Positions 1 through 5,501 are shown, numbered from the stretch's first letter. The stretch is 5,501 nt of DNA from CAZWZG01 sp964638245 (GCA_964638245.1 CAZWZG010000180.1:1-5501), one strand, 5' to 3'. Program-made: numbers and translations. Notes: generated by a model from the letters alone, not told the origin.

Positions 1-1
1 C

Positions 2-1312
2 GCTGATGCTGACGCGGCCGTCGCCGCGGCCAAGGCAGCCTTCCCGGCCTGGGCGGCAACAGACCCTTTGGGCCGGATCGCCGCATTGGAGCGGTTGATG
101 GAGGTCTACAAGTCGCGGTCGGAGGAAATGGCGCAGGCCATCAGCTATGAGATGGGTGCACCTATCGCACTGGCTAAGACGGCACAGATCGGTGCCGGTG
201 CAGGGCATCTCAAGAACACCATGCGGGCAGCTAAGGCTTTTGCCTTTGAACGTCCCCTCGGGAACCACGCGCCCGGCGACATGATCCTATACGAGCCGGT
301 GGGTGTTTGCGCCCTGATCACCCCATGGAACTGGCCGATGAACCAGGTGATGCTCAAGGTGGCACCTGCATTGGCGGTGGGCTGCACAGTGGTTCTGAAA
401 CCCTCGGAACTGTCCCCACTCAGTGCCATTCTGCTGGCCGAGATGATCGATGCAGCGGGCTTCCCACCAGGCGTGTTCAATCTTGTGAACGGCGATGGTG
501 CCGGTGTTGGCGCGCATCTCACCGCGCACCCTGACGTGGATATGGTCAGCTTCACCGGGTCAACCCGAGCTGGTGTGGCGATCAGCAAAGCGGCAGCGGA
601 GACCGTCAAGCGCGTCAGTCTCGAACTGGGGGGCAAGGGGGCCAACATCATCTTTGCCGATGCCGATGAAAAGGCCGTCACGCGCGGCGTGCGGCACTGC
701 TTCAACAACTCGGGCCAGTCCTGCAACGCGCCGACTCGGATGCTCGTGGAGCGCGCGATCTACGACCAAGCCGTTGAAACCGCCCGAGCCGTAGCCGAGA
801 AAACAGAGGTCGGACCGGCGGACATCGAAGGTCGCCAGATCGGGCCGGTTGTGTCTGAAACTCAATTCAACAAAATCCAATACCTGATCAAGCGCGGTAT
901 TGATGAAAACGCCACGTTGATCGCAGGCGGCCTTGGCCGCCCTGACGGGCTGAAACGCGGTCACTTCGTTCGCCCCACGATCTTTGCCGATGTCACGCCG
1001 GACATGACGATCTGGAAGGAAGAAATCTTTGGGCCAGTCCTGTGTATCTCGCCCTTCGACTCTGAAGAGGAGGCGATCGCCTTGGCGAATGACACGCCCT
1101 ATGGCCTGACGAACTATGTCCAGACCTCTGACAAGTCCCGCGCACGCCGGGTCGCGCGTCAGCTGCGGTCTGGTATGGTCGAGATGAACGGTAAGTTCGG
1201 CGGGGCCGGGTCGCCTTTCGGCGGCATGAAGCAATCGGGCAATGGCCGAGAAGGCGGTGTCTGGGGTCTTGAGGAGTTTCTGGAGGTCAAGGCCGTCAGC
1301 GATTGGGGGTAG
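2..1312 (+). CDS. Aldehyde dehydrogenase family protein, 5'-truncated by the window edge
   Basis: The product oxidises an aldehyde to the carboxylic acid with NAD(P)+ in the cytoplasm. The frame is open from base 2, so the TTG at 68 is an internal leucine codon and not the start. 436 residues are visible; the family usually has 470-500, so roughly 40-60 are missing. Numbering from the leucine at 68: TPWNWP at 85-90 carries the oxyanion-hole Asn88; KPSE at 111-114 is a cofactor-binding motif; FTGSTRAG at 162-169 belongs to the nucleotide fold; ELGGK at 186-190 carries the general-base Glu186; GQSCNAPTR at 216-224 carries the nucleophile Cys219; EEIFGPV at 318-324 carries the cofactor-binding Glu319. 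All key residues are present, so the enzyme should be active. The 22 residues before 68 are Ala-rich and match the usual N-terminal ALDH helix. The substrate cannot be read from sequence. It appears co-transcribed with the crotonase gene two bases downstream. Confidence 0.95.
   Translation, partial: ADADAAVAAAKAAFPAWAATDPLGRIAALERLMEVYKSRSEEMAQAISYEMGAPIALAKTAQIGAGAGHLKNTMRAAKAFAFERPLGNHAPGDMILYEPVGVCALITPWNWPMNQVMLKVAPALAVGCTVVLKPSELSPLSAILLAEMIDAAGFPPGVFNLVNGDGAGVGAHLTAHPDVDMVSFTGSTRAGVAISKAAAETVKRVSLELGGKGANIIFADADEKAVTRGVRHCFNNSGQSCNAPTRMLVERAIYDQAVETARAVAEKTEVGPADIEGRQIGPVVSETQFNKIQYLIKRGIDENATLIAGGLGRPDGLKRGHFVRPTIFADVTPDMTIWKEEIFGPVLCISPFDSEEEAIALANDTPYGLTNYVQTSDKSRARRVARQLRSGMVEMNGKFGGAGSPFGGMKQSGNGREGGVWGLEEFLEVKAVSDWG
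1305..1309 (+). promoter_or_regulatory. Ribosome binding site of the crotonase gene
   Basis: A GGGGG run, five bases before the ATG at 1315, lies inside the last codons of the aldehyde dehydrogenase. It supports ATG 1315 over the in-frame TTG at 1303, which would lie inside the upstream gene and overlap this site. Confidence 0.6.
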
Positions 1313-1314
1313 GT

Positions 1315-2160
1315 ATGGCAAAAGTTCTGTACGAGAAAGATGGCCGGATCGGGCGCATCACCCTGAACCGACCCGAGGTGATGAATGCCATCGACGATGA
1401 CCTGCCGCGCGAACTGGCGGCGGCCGTGGCAGAAGCCGACTATGATCGCGACATACACGTGATGGTCCTGTCCGGCGCAGGAAAGGCCTTTTGCGCAGGC
1501 TACGATCTGGCCCACTACGCGTCAGGCACCGGCCCCAACAAGGTGGTGCAGGACATGCCCTGGGACCCGATGCAGGATTTCCAGTTCATGTGGGCCAACA
1601 CACAGGCCTTCATGTCGCTGTTCCGGGCGATGAAGCCGGTGATCTGCAAGGTTCACGGCTTTGCCGTCGCCGGTGGATCGGACATCGCGCTCTGTGCCGA
1701 TCTGACCGTCATGGGCGACACTGCGCAAATCGGCTACATGCCCACCCGCGTTTGGGGCTGCCCGACAACTGCAATGTGGGTGCATCGGCTCGGGCCGGAA
1801 AAGGCCAAGCGGATAATGTTCACCGGCGACAAGATCAGCGGGGTTGAGGCTGCCGAGATGGGGTTGGTGCTGAAATCCGTGCCCGATGACCAACTGGATG
1901 ATGAGGTCGAGGCACTGGCAACGCGCATGGCGACCGTTCCCATCAACCAACTGGCCATGCAGAAGATGGTGATCAACTCCGCAGTAGAGGAAAAGATCAA
2001 CCAAACACAGCGCCTTGCCACCGTGTTCGACGGCATCACTCGCCATTCACCCGAGGGCATGAACTTCAAAGCCCGCGTAGAGCAAGTCGGCTGGAAAAAG
2101 GCGGTGCAGGAACGGGACACCGGGACTTTTGACTGGACCCGCAACAAGCCCTTCGACTGA
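1315..2160 (+). CDS. Crotonase / enoyl-CoA hydratase-isomerase family protein with atypical active site
   Basis: This is a 281-aa soluble crotonase-fold protein, expected to act on an acyl-CoA thioester. The start is ATG 1315, two bases after the aldehyde dehydrogenase stop and with a GGGGG site before it. The N-terminal strand and LNRPEVMNAI are at 17-26. The first oxyanion-hole motif, KAFCAGYDL, is at 57-65. A WDP-containing insert lies at 83-85. The second oxyanion-hole motif, HGFAVAGGSDIALCADL, is at 114-130. The C-terminal part of the fold, with ISGVEAAEMGLV, is at 174-185. Aligned by eye to rat mitochondrial enoyl-CoA hydratase, Glu144 corresponds to Asp123 and Glu164 to Pro143, so neither catalytic glutamate is kept. 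The GGSDIALCAD and RVWG motifs suggest a distinct subfamily often annotated simply as crotonase/enoyl-CoA hydratase. The reaction could be hydration, isomerisation or hydrolysis. The fold is certain; the activity is not. Confidence 0.92.
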   Translation: MAKVLYEKDGRIGRITLNRPEVMNAIDDDLPRELAAAVAEADYDRDIHVMVLSGAGKAFCAGYDLAHYASGTGPNKVVQDMPWDPMQDFQFMWANTQAFMSLFRAMKPVICKVHGFAVAGGSDIALCADLTVMGDTAQIGYMPTRVWGCPTTAMWVHRLGPEKAKRIMFTGDKISGVEAAEMGLVLKSVPDDQLDDEVEALATRMATVPINQLAMQKMVINSAVEEKINQTQRLATVFDGITRHSPEGMNFKARVEQVGWKKAVQERDTGTFDWTRNKPFD

Positions 2161-2460
2161 CAAATCCCGCGAATTACTTGGAACCAACCGTTCGCGTTGG
2201 CGTGCCAAATTACGAAAAAGTCCCGCCGCCCGAGTATAGAATAGGGAAAACCCGCTGCGCTCCGAACGAATGGCGGCTCTTCTCGTCGTGCAGCAGCACT
2301 CTGACCAATGCATGCGCGGCAGTTTTTCCGCTGCAAGCGCACGCAGCATAAAAAACGAACTCACAGGATGGGCTCGTCACAGCCATTCGCGCGAGCTGCT
2401 TGAAGGTCTGCTTCGGCGATCAATCCATAGAGGCGCGATACCAAGATGCGGGTCCCGCCT
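2161..2460. other. Gene-free gap between convergent operons
   Basis: This 300-base gap separates the crotonase stop from the virB6 stop. Open frames on both strands are short, lack a good ribosome binding site, and do not resemble a known family. No strong hairpin followed by a T-run is seen for either converging operon. It contains alternating TTGG/CCAA arms near 2178-2208, a small GCTGC...GCAGC inverted repeat at 2330-2347, a six-A run at 2350-2355, and a tight GCGGG-T-CCCGC palindrome at 2448-2458 beside the virB6 stop. The stretch 2361-2460 on the minus strand reads as about 32 protein-like residues ending in a stop, possibly a gene remnant. It probably marks the junction between the two blocks. 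Confidence 0.6.
2178..2208. repeat. Cluster of alternating complementary arms (TTGG/CCAA)
   Basis: Four short arms alternate within 31 bases: TTGG (2178-2181), CCAAC (2184-2188), GTTGG (2196-2200) and GCCAA (2204-2208). CCAAC pairs with GTTGG across a 7-base loop. TTGGC (2197-2201) pairs with GCCAA across 2 bases. The two hairpins share an arm and so exclude each other. No T-run follows on either strand. This is seen directly; any role, such as weak terminator, protein site or remnant, is unknown. Confidence 0.4.
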
Positions 2461-3558
2461 TTAGCTCTTCTTCGCGTCGGCGAGTCGCTGGGCGCGCGCT
2501 TTTTGGGCTTCCATCCGGGCCGCTGTCCCTGTCGATGGCGGGTTGGCGTTTGTGGGGACAGAATTATTGGCAGGAACCATCGAGCCACGAGCTGGCATGT
2601 TTTGGAAGCCCAGGAGCTGCCGAGAACGCAATGCAGCATACTCTGGAGCTGTGGCTGTACCTACTAAGAACCGATTGTATGCTTGTTGGCTACCGATTGC
2701 AGCACGGCTGAACGCGTAGGTCCCGCCTAACCCTGATGTCAAAGCGGGCATCACAATGTTGCCGGAGATTGCTCTTACAATGAAGGGTGTCGCAACGATG
2801 AATCCTTTTGCCATCAGCACCATCATGAAGAATGGAATTAGAGCGCCGATGTTGGTTGCGCCTTCGGGATCTCCTAGCTCAACAAGCAGCGCGCGCGATA
2901 CACCTGTAATCGTAGCAAACACTCCGGCCACGACGATTGGGTATAGCGAAAAAGATACCAAGGCCGACAACCATCGAGCGAAGTAGTCTTTTGTAACGTC
3001 GAAAAGCGTGAGGAAGATCATGATCGGAGCGATTCCGATCAACAGAGCGATCATTAGCCGTGACGCAACGATTATGAAGGCCGCAAGTCCGCCAAGCAGC
3101 GACAGAAGAACAACTCCTATAGTGTCCATCAGCGCGCCTGCCATCCAATTCAGTTCTGCTCCCGCAGCGTTGAGATAGTCACCCAAGCTGGCAATTAATC
3201 GGTCAAACTCTTCGGCGAAGGTCCCAGAGGGTCCCGGTGTACCACCCCCCACCGAGGCGACCAATGAACCTGCTATGCTATCGATCCCGCTCAGAACAGC
3301 CGAGGAAAGCGAATTGAATTGAGCCCAGTTGGTCGCAAACACGCCTACAAGGACGATTTTGATGGCTAACCAGAAGGCGCTTCGACCGTCTACTGATCGG
3401 TATTGAAACGCGGCGTTCAACAGAACAAAAATTACAACGATGGTTGCAGCTACCTGGATAATCGTGCCGGTAGTGGCGGCGACGGCGCCAAACTGCGTTT
3501 CGGCGGCAGTCTCCAGAAAGCTCTCAGCTGTTTCAACGAAGTATGTAACGACCGACAT
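2461..3558 (-). CDS. virB6: Type IV secretion system inner-membrane protein VirB6
   Basis: VirB6 is the polytopic inner-membrane subunit of VirB/D4-type secretion systems, forming part of the channel through which DNA or protein passes. This 365-aa product has hydrophobic segments at roughly 26-48, 62-78, 144-165, 167-186, 198-220 and 236-258. A long, less hydrophobic stretch at about 80-140 fits the central periplasmic loop of VirB6. The segment FDVTKDYFARWLSALVSF at 186-203 holds the Trp (196) conserved in VirB6/TrbL proteins. The C-terminal tail beyond about 280 is polar, with a Pro/Asn/Ser/Thr-rich stretch at 329-345 and an Ala/Arg/Lys-rich end, and is probably cytoplasmic. Translation starts at ATG 3558, 9 bases after the upstream stop. 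It is the last gene of the visible operon. Its GC content looks lower than that of the left block: one 60-base line counted by hand gives 45%, against 63% for one in the crotonase gene. TrbL is the alternative name; the VirB neighbours favour VirB6. Confidence 0.9.
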   Translation of the reverse strand: MSVVTYFVETAESFLETAAETQFGAVAATTGTIIQVAATIVVIFVLLNAAFQYRSVDGRSAFWLAIKIVLVGVFATNWAQFNSLSSAVLSGIDSIAGSLVASVGGGTPGPSGTFAEEFDRLIASLGDYLNAAGAELNWMAGALMDTIGVVLLSLLGGLAAFIIVASRLMIALLIGIAPIMIFLTLFDVTKDYFARWLSALVSFSLYPIVVAGVFATITGVSRALLVELGDPEGATNIGALIPFFMMVLMAKGFIVATPFIVRAISGNIVMPALTSGLGGTYAFSRAAIGSQQAYNRFLVGTATAPEYAALRSRQLLGFQNMPARGSMVPANNSVPTNANPPSTGTAARMEAQKARAQRLADAKKS

Positions 3559-3564
3559 ACAGCG

Positions 3565-3569
3565 ACCTC
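3565..3569 (-). promoter_or_regulatory. virB6 ribosome binding site overlapping the upstream stop codon
   Basis: On the minus strand GAGGT spans the TGA stop of the upstream 134-aa gene and sits six bases before the virB6 ATG. A ribosome finishing the upstream gene would therefore uncover or occupy the virB6 start, which suggests coupled translation. Confidence 0.6.
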
Positions 3570-3972
3570 AGTTCCAATGCCCTTGAGCAACGCAAAGCTC
3601 TCTGGCGAGCGTCCGGTTGGTCCTAATCGCGGCTTCGTATTGCTCGGTCGCTTCGTATACATCATGGCGATCTTCAAGCCGGGCAAACCGCTCCAGGTAT
3701 TCAGCAAGCACAGCTTCCCAATCAGGAAACCTGTTGTCGCATGAACAGTCGTTTGTTGAGGCGATCAAATCGAAGGAATGAGCGCGATACATTCGCTGGA
3801 GCAAGTATGCCCGATGCGATTCCTTGGGGCCCATTTTGGAGATTATCGGCGGTTCTTCCGGGCGATCCTGGCAAAAAGGGAAGGTCTCTCTTTCGTTTGC
3901 CAACGCTTGATGAGAGATCGCGTCCAGTATCGTGGCAGCTAAACCAAGAATGACTGGGAACGCCCACCTCAT
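3568..3972 (-). CDS. Small secreted cysteine-containing protein in the T4SS operon (unrecognised)
   Basis: I do not recognise this 134-aa protein. Residues 1-25 look like a Sec signal peptide: a short basic start, a hydrophobic core at about 4-18, and ALA at 23-25 as a likely cleavage site, leaving a mature protein of about 109 aa in the periplasm. There is no lipobox cysteine near the cleavage site, so it is not a typical lipoprotein. Four cysteines (34, 76, 78, 127), including a Cys-Ser-Cys, could form disulfides. The part from about 84 to 130 is rich in Glu/Arg/Ala/Leu and should be helical. Its ATG overlaps the previous stop by four bases, and virB6 follows after nine bases, so it is very likely part of the secretion machine. 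A secreted protein directly before virB6 is placed like VirB5 or, in pKM101, the entry-exclusion gene eex. That parallel is positional only; no sequence similarity is claimed. Confidence 0.8.
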   Translation of the reverse strand: MRWAFPVILGLAATILDAISHQALANERETFPFCQDRPEEPPIISKMGPKESHRAYLLQRMYRAHSFDLIASTNDCSCDNRFPDWEAVLAEYLERFARLEDRHDVYEATEQYEAAIRTNRTLARELCVAQGHWN

Positions 3973-4175
3973 GCCGCTTGTCCAGACTTGTCGCTCTGAT
4001 CATCTTTTGAGCGTTTGAGGAAGACTGTAACGACGCTTCGGTAGTTGTCCGAGTTGACTACAGATACGACTTCAAACCCGGCAAGCCCCCATTCTGCAAG
4101 CTCGGTCTTCATTTGTGCAGTCATGCCTTTCTCCGAAAGATCGTAAGTCAGGATTTCGTGTTCAAATGTCTTCAT
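3969..4175 (-). CDS. DUF4177-like small protein in the T4SS operon
   Basis: This 68-aa protein has no signal peptide or membrane segment, so it is probably cytoplasmic. Its layout matches what I recall of DUF4177: an N-terminal strand (KTFEHEILTYDL, 2-13), a helix ending LAEWGLAGFEVVSVV (26-40), then a final strand VVTVFLKR (48-55) before a polar tail. The helix-Gly-Phe/Trp-Glu-Val-Val-Ser-Val pattern is the strongest cue. Biochemical function of DUF4177 proteins is unknown to me. The start is ATG 4175, overlapping the virB11 stop by four bases (ATGA), with a strong GGGAGG site nine bases upstream inside virB11. Its own stop overlaps the next start in the same way. The tight packing between virB11 and virB6 suggests a role in assembly or control of the secretion system, but nothing in the sequence shows which. 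Confidence 0.75.
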   Translation of the reverse strand: MKTFEHEILTYDLSEKGMTAQMKTELAEWGLAGFEVVSVVNSDNYRSVVTVFLKRSKDDQSDKSGQAA

Positions 4176-5155
4176 GTTGCGTTTCCTCCCGTCTGTCCGG
4201 GCAAATAGAATTCCGTGATCCCGCGGTCGCCTGCATGGCGCGCGGCATGGATGATCACGTCAATTGAGCTTTCGATGTATTGTACCATGTCGGTGTGGGT
4301 CATCGGCACTTCAGTCTTGAGAGCAGCGATCGCTAGGCGTTGAATTGCCAACTGGGGCGTTTCGGCGTGCAACGTGGTCATGGATCCGCCGTGGCCGGTG
4401 TTGATCGCTTCAAGGAAGGTCATTGCTTCGGAGCCTCTGACCTCGCCCAGGACAATGCGATCCGGGCGCATGCGCAACGTCGATGTCAGCAACGTGTCAG
4501 CGCTGCGCGTTCTTCCCTCCCGGCTGGCCAGGAGGGTCACGACATTTGGTTGCGCGGGGATCAGTTCAGCGGCTTCCTCGATTGTGATGATGCGTTCTTC
4601 TGGCGCGACGAATGACAGAATTTTGCGCGCTGCCACCGTCTTGCCGGTAGATGTGCCGCCAGAGACGATCATGTTCAGCTTGTGCGCCACGCAGAAGCGG
4701 ATCGCGGCGTAGATGTCGCCGCCTTTGACGACATCTCGAAGTTCCCGGTTTCTGTTCAACCTATCTGTCTCGAGGCTGCGCTCGGCCCCAAAAAGGAATT
4801 TCAGCTCCACGTCGTGGAGTGGCAGGGACGTGAAAAACCGCAGCGAGATCGACATGCCCTCGCTGACTGCCGGTGGCATGATGACTTGTGCCCGAACCGG
4901 GCGGTCCCGGTACTTGATGCTCACAGACACAATTGGCTTGTCTTTGCTGATCGTCGAGTTTGAGGCCGATGCGATCTGGGTGCCGATGTCCTTGATCTCG
5001 GTCGGCGTCAGGCTGCTCTCCAATGGCGACATGAACCTGTCGCCCTGGAATTCGCCCCAGACGGAACCGTCTGGATTGATGCAAATCTCGATGACGTCGT
5101 CGCGGGAAGCATCGGGGAGCTTGTCGAGCGAGGCCTGGAGGTAGGCGCCCGACAT
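4172..5155 (-). CDS. virB11: Type IV secretion system ATPase VirB11
   Basis: VirB11 is a hexameric ATPase of the secretion-ATPase superfamily that works at the cytoplasmic face of the T4SS, in pilus assembly and substrate transfer. The 327-aa length is normal for the family. Residues 1-about 130 form the N-terminal domain and the rest is the RecA-like ATPase domain. Walker A is GGTSTGKT at 166-173. The Asp box is TIEEAAEL at 191-198; the usual Glu-Asp pair is Glu-Glu here. Walker B lies in MRPDRIVLGEVRG at 229-241. The His box is TGHGGSMTTLHAE at 253-265. All catalytic motifs look intact. ATG 5155 shares one base with the virB10 stop (TGATG), and GGAG lies eight bases upstream. The stop overlaps the next gene. 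The TrbB/TraG-type conjugation ATPases are related, but VirB10 upstream and VirB6 downstream support VirB11. Confidence 0.96.
   Translation of the reverse strand: MSGAYLQASLDKLPDASRDDVIEICINPDGSVWGEFQGDRFMSPLESSLTPTEIKDIGTQIASASNSTISKDKPIVSVSIKYRDRPVRAQVIMPPAVSEGMSISLRFFTSLPLHDVELKFLFGAERSLETDRLNRNRELRDVVKGGDIYAAIRFCVAHKLNMIVSGGTSTGKTVAARKILSFVAPEERIITIEEAAELIPAQPNVVTLLASREGRTRSADTLLTSTLRMRPDRIVLGEVRGSEAMTFLEAINTGHGGSMTTLHAETPQLAIQRLAIAALKTEVPMTHTDMVQYIESSIDVIIHAARHAGDRGITEFYLPGQTGGNAT
4185..4190 (-). promoter_or_regulatory. Ribosome binding site of the DUF4177-like gene
   Basis: GGGAGG on the minus strand lies in the last codons of virB11, nine bases before ATG 4175. It is the strongest such site in the operon and confirms that the 68-aa frame is a real gene despite its size. 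Confidence 0.65.
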
Positions 5156-5501
5156 CAGAAGATCTCCATATCACGGTCCACCATCACAGTGATCCTTGCC
5201 CCCTGTTCGACGTAGATCACCGGACCGATGGACAGATAGTCGTCTATGACACTGTCGGCGCTGTCCGCGAAGTCGTCACCCACAACTTCAAGGATCTCGG
5301 CAGACGTTTCGTCTTCGACCTGCGCCGCGGCGGCGCCGGGTAAAGCGGTGATCAACGAAATGAGCGCCGCCGAGCCGAAACGCTCCTTGAATCGCGTGTC
5401 GACAAACCCCGTAGCGCCGGCGCGGCCTAGTTCATCGCCTCCAAATGAGCTGATGGTGACCGTTTGGTTGGTGGGCAGAATGATCCGATCCCAGGCGATC
5501 G
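5155..5501 (-). CDS. virB10: Type IV secretion system core protein VirB10, C-terminal part only
   Basis: VirB10 spans the cell envelope and forms the outer-membrane core with VirB7 and VirB9. Reading the minus strand from 5499 gives 114 residues with no start of its own: the frame is open to the window edge, so a TTG at 5355 is internal and the N-terminal portion lies off the right side. Visible residues include WDRIILPT at 3-10, then a Ser-Phe-Gly-Gly segment, DELGRAGATGFVD at 22-34 and RFKERFGSAALIS at 36-48, followed by an Ala/Gly-rich stretch. In characterised VirB10/TraF this region forms the antenna that inserts in the outer membrane. After an acidic linker at about 62-88 the chain ends with VEQGARITVMVDRDMEIF at 97-114, matching the usual VirB10 end (QGxRxxVFVARDLDF). 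The stop shares one base with the virB11 start. Confidence 0.9.
   Translation of the reverse strand, partial: IAWDRIILPTNQTVTISSFGGDELGRAGATGFVDTRFKERFGSAALISLITALPGAAAAQVEDETSAEILEVVGDDFADSADSVIDDYLSIGPVIYVEQGARITVMVDRDMEIF
5164..5167 (-). promoter_or_regulatory. virB11 ribosome binding site inside virB10
   Basis: GGAG on the minus strand sits eight bases before ATG 5155, within the final codons of virB10. It fits the overlapping TGATG junction and supports the 327-aa start. Confidence 0.55.

Noticed and set aside
68..70. TTG as start codon of the aldehyde dehydrogenase
   Set aside because: The frame is open to base 2 and the upstream residues match the usual ALDH N-terminal helix; the gene is cut by the window edge.
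1303..1305. TTG start giving a 285-aa crotonase
   Set aside because: ATG 1315 has a GGGGG site five bases before it and begins where crotonase homology starts; the TTG would lie inside the upstream gene and overlap that site.
560..1321. 253-aa open frame antisense to the aldehyde dehydrogenase
   Set aside because: It lies opposite a gene with complete ALDH motifs, has no recognisable domain, and long antisense frames are common in GC-rich coding DNA.
1522..2342. Antisense open frames of 174 and 202 aa over the crotonase gene
   Set aside because: They mirror the codon pattern of a well-supported gene and show no domain or ribosome binding site.
2330..2355. GCTGC/GCAGC inverted repeat next to a six-A run as a terminator
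   Set aside because: For minus-strand transcripts the T-run comes before the hairpin, and for plus-strand transcripts the run is A and not T.
2047..2364. 105-aa minus-strand open frame spanning the gap and the crotonase 3' end
   Set aside because: Half of it is the antisense shadow of the crotonase gene and the rest has no family resemblance.
2448..2458. GCGGG-T-CCCGC palindrome as a terminator of virB6
   Set aside because: The loop would be a single base and no T-run follows on the minus strand, so it does not meet the usual pattern for an intrinsic terminator.
2270..2464. 64-aa open frame on the + strand in the intergenic gap
   Set aside because: Odd composition, no ribosome binding site, no recognisable motif, and it runs into the virB6 end.
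5353..5355. Separate 66-aa gene starting at a TTG on the minus strand
   Set aside because: The frame continues to the window edge and the added residues are the conserved VirB10 C-terminal domain, so this is the tail of virB10.
1..5501. CRISPR arrays, tRNA/rRNA genes, insertion sequences
   Set aside because: I saw no regularly spaced direct repeats, no tRNA- or rRNA-like stretches and no transposase or terminal inverted repeats.

Overview
The window looks like part of an alphaproteobacterial replicon. The Rhodobacteraceae (roseobacter relatives) are the best guess, based on GC-rich codon use, the style of the protein sequences and a VirB-type secretion operon of the kind carried on plasmids in that group. 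This is inference from the sequence alone, with no database search. The window joins two unrelated blocks that converge on a gene-free gap of about 300 bases.

Left block, + strand (2-2160): a two-gene metabolic operon. The first gene is an NAD(P)+-dependent aldehyde dehydrogenase whose N-terminus lies off the left edge. Two bases after its stop codon begins a crotonase-fold (enoyl-CoA hydratase/isomerase family) protein. The pair suggests a catabolic route in which an aldehyde is oxidised to an acid and a CoA thioester is processed. The crotonase lacks both canonical hydratase glutamates, so its exact reaction is open.

Gap (2161-2460): no convincing gene and no classical terminator. It holds a cluster of alternating TTGG/CCAA arms and a short open stretch on the minus strand that may be a gene remnant.

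Right block, - strand, transcribed right to left (5501 down to 2461): a compact type IV secretion system (T4SS) segment in the order virB10 (C-terminus only), virB11, a 68-aa DUF4177-like protein, a 134-aa secreted protein with four cysteines, and virB6. Successive genes overlap by 1 or 4 bases or sit 9 bases apart, so they are probably translationally coupled. VirB10 is the envelope-spanning core subunit, VirB11 the cytoplasmic hexameric ATPase and VirB6 the inner-membrane channel subunit. The two small proteins sit in the middle of this machine and have no obvious counterpart in the classical Agrobacterium virB set. Placing virB6 after virB11 also departs from the classical order. These two unknown genes are the best candidates here for something undescribed, such as an accessory channel component or an entry-exclusion factor.
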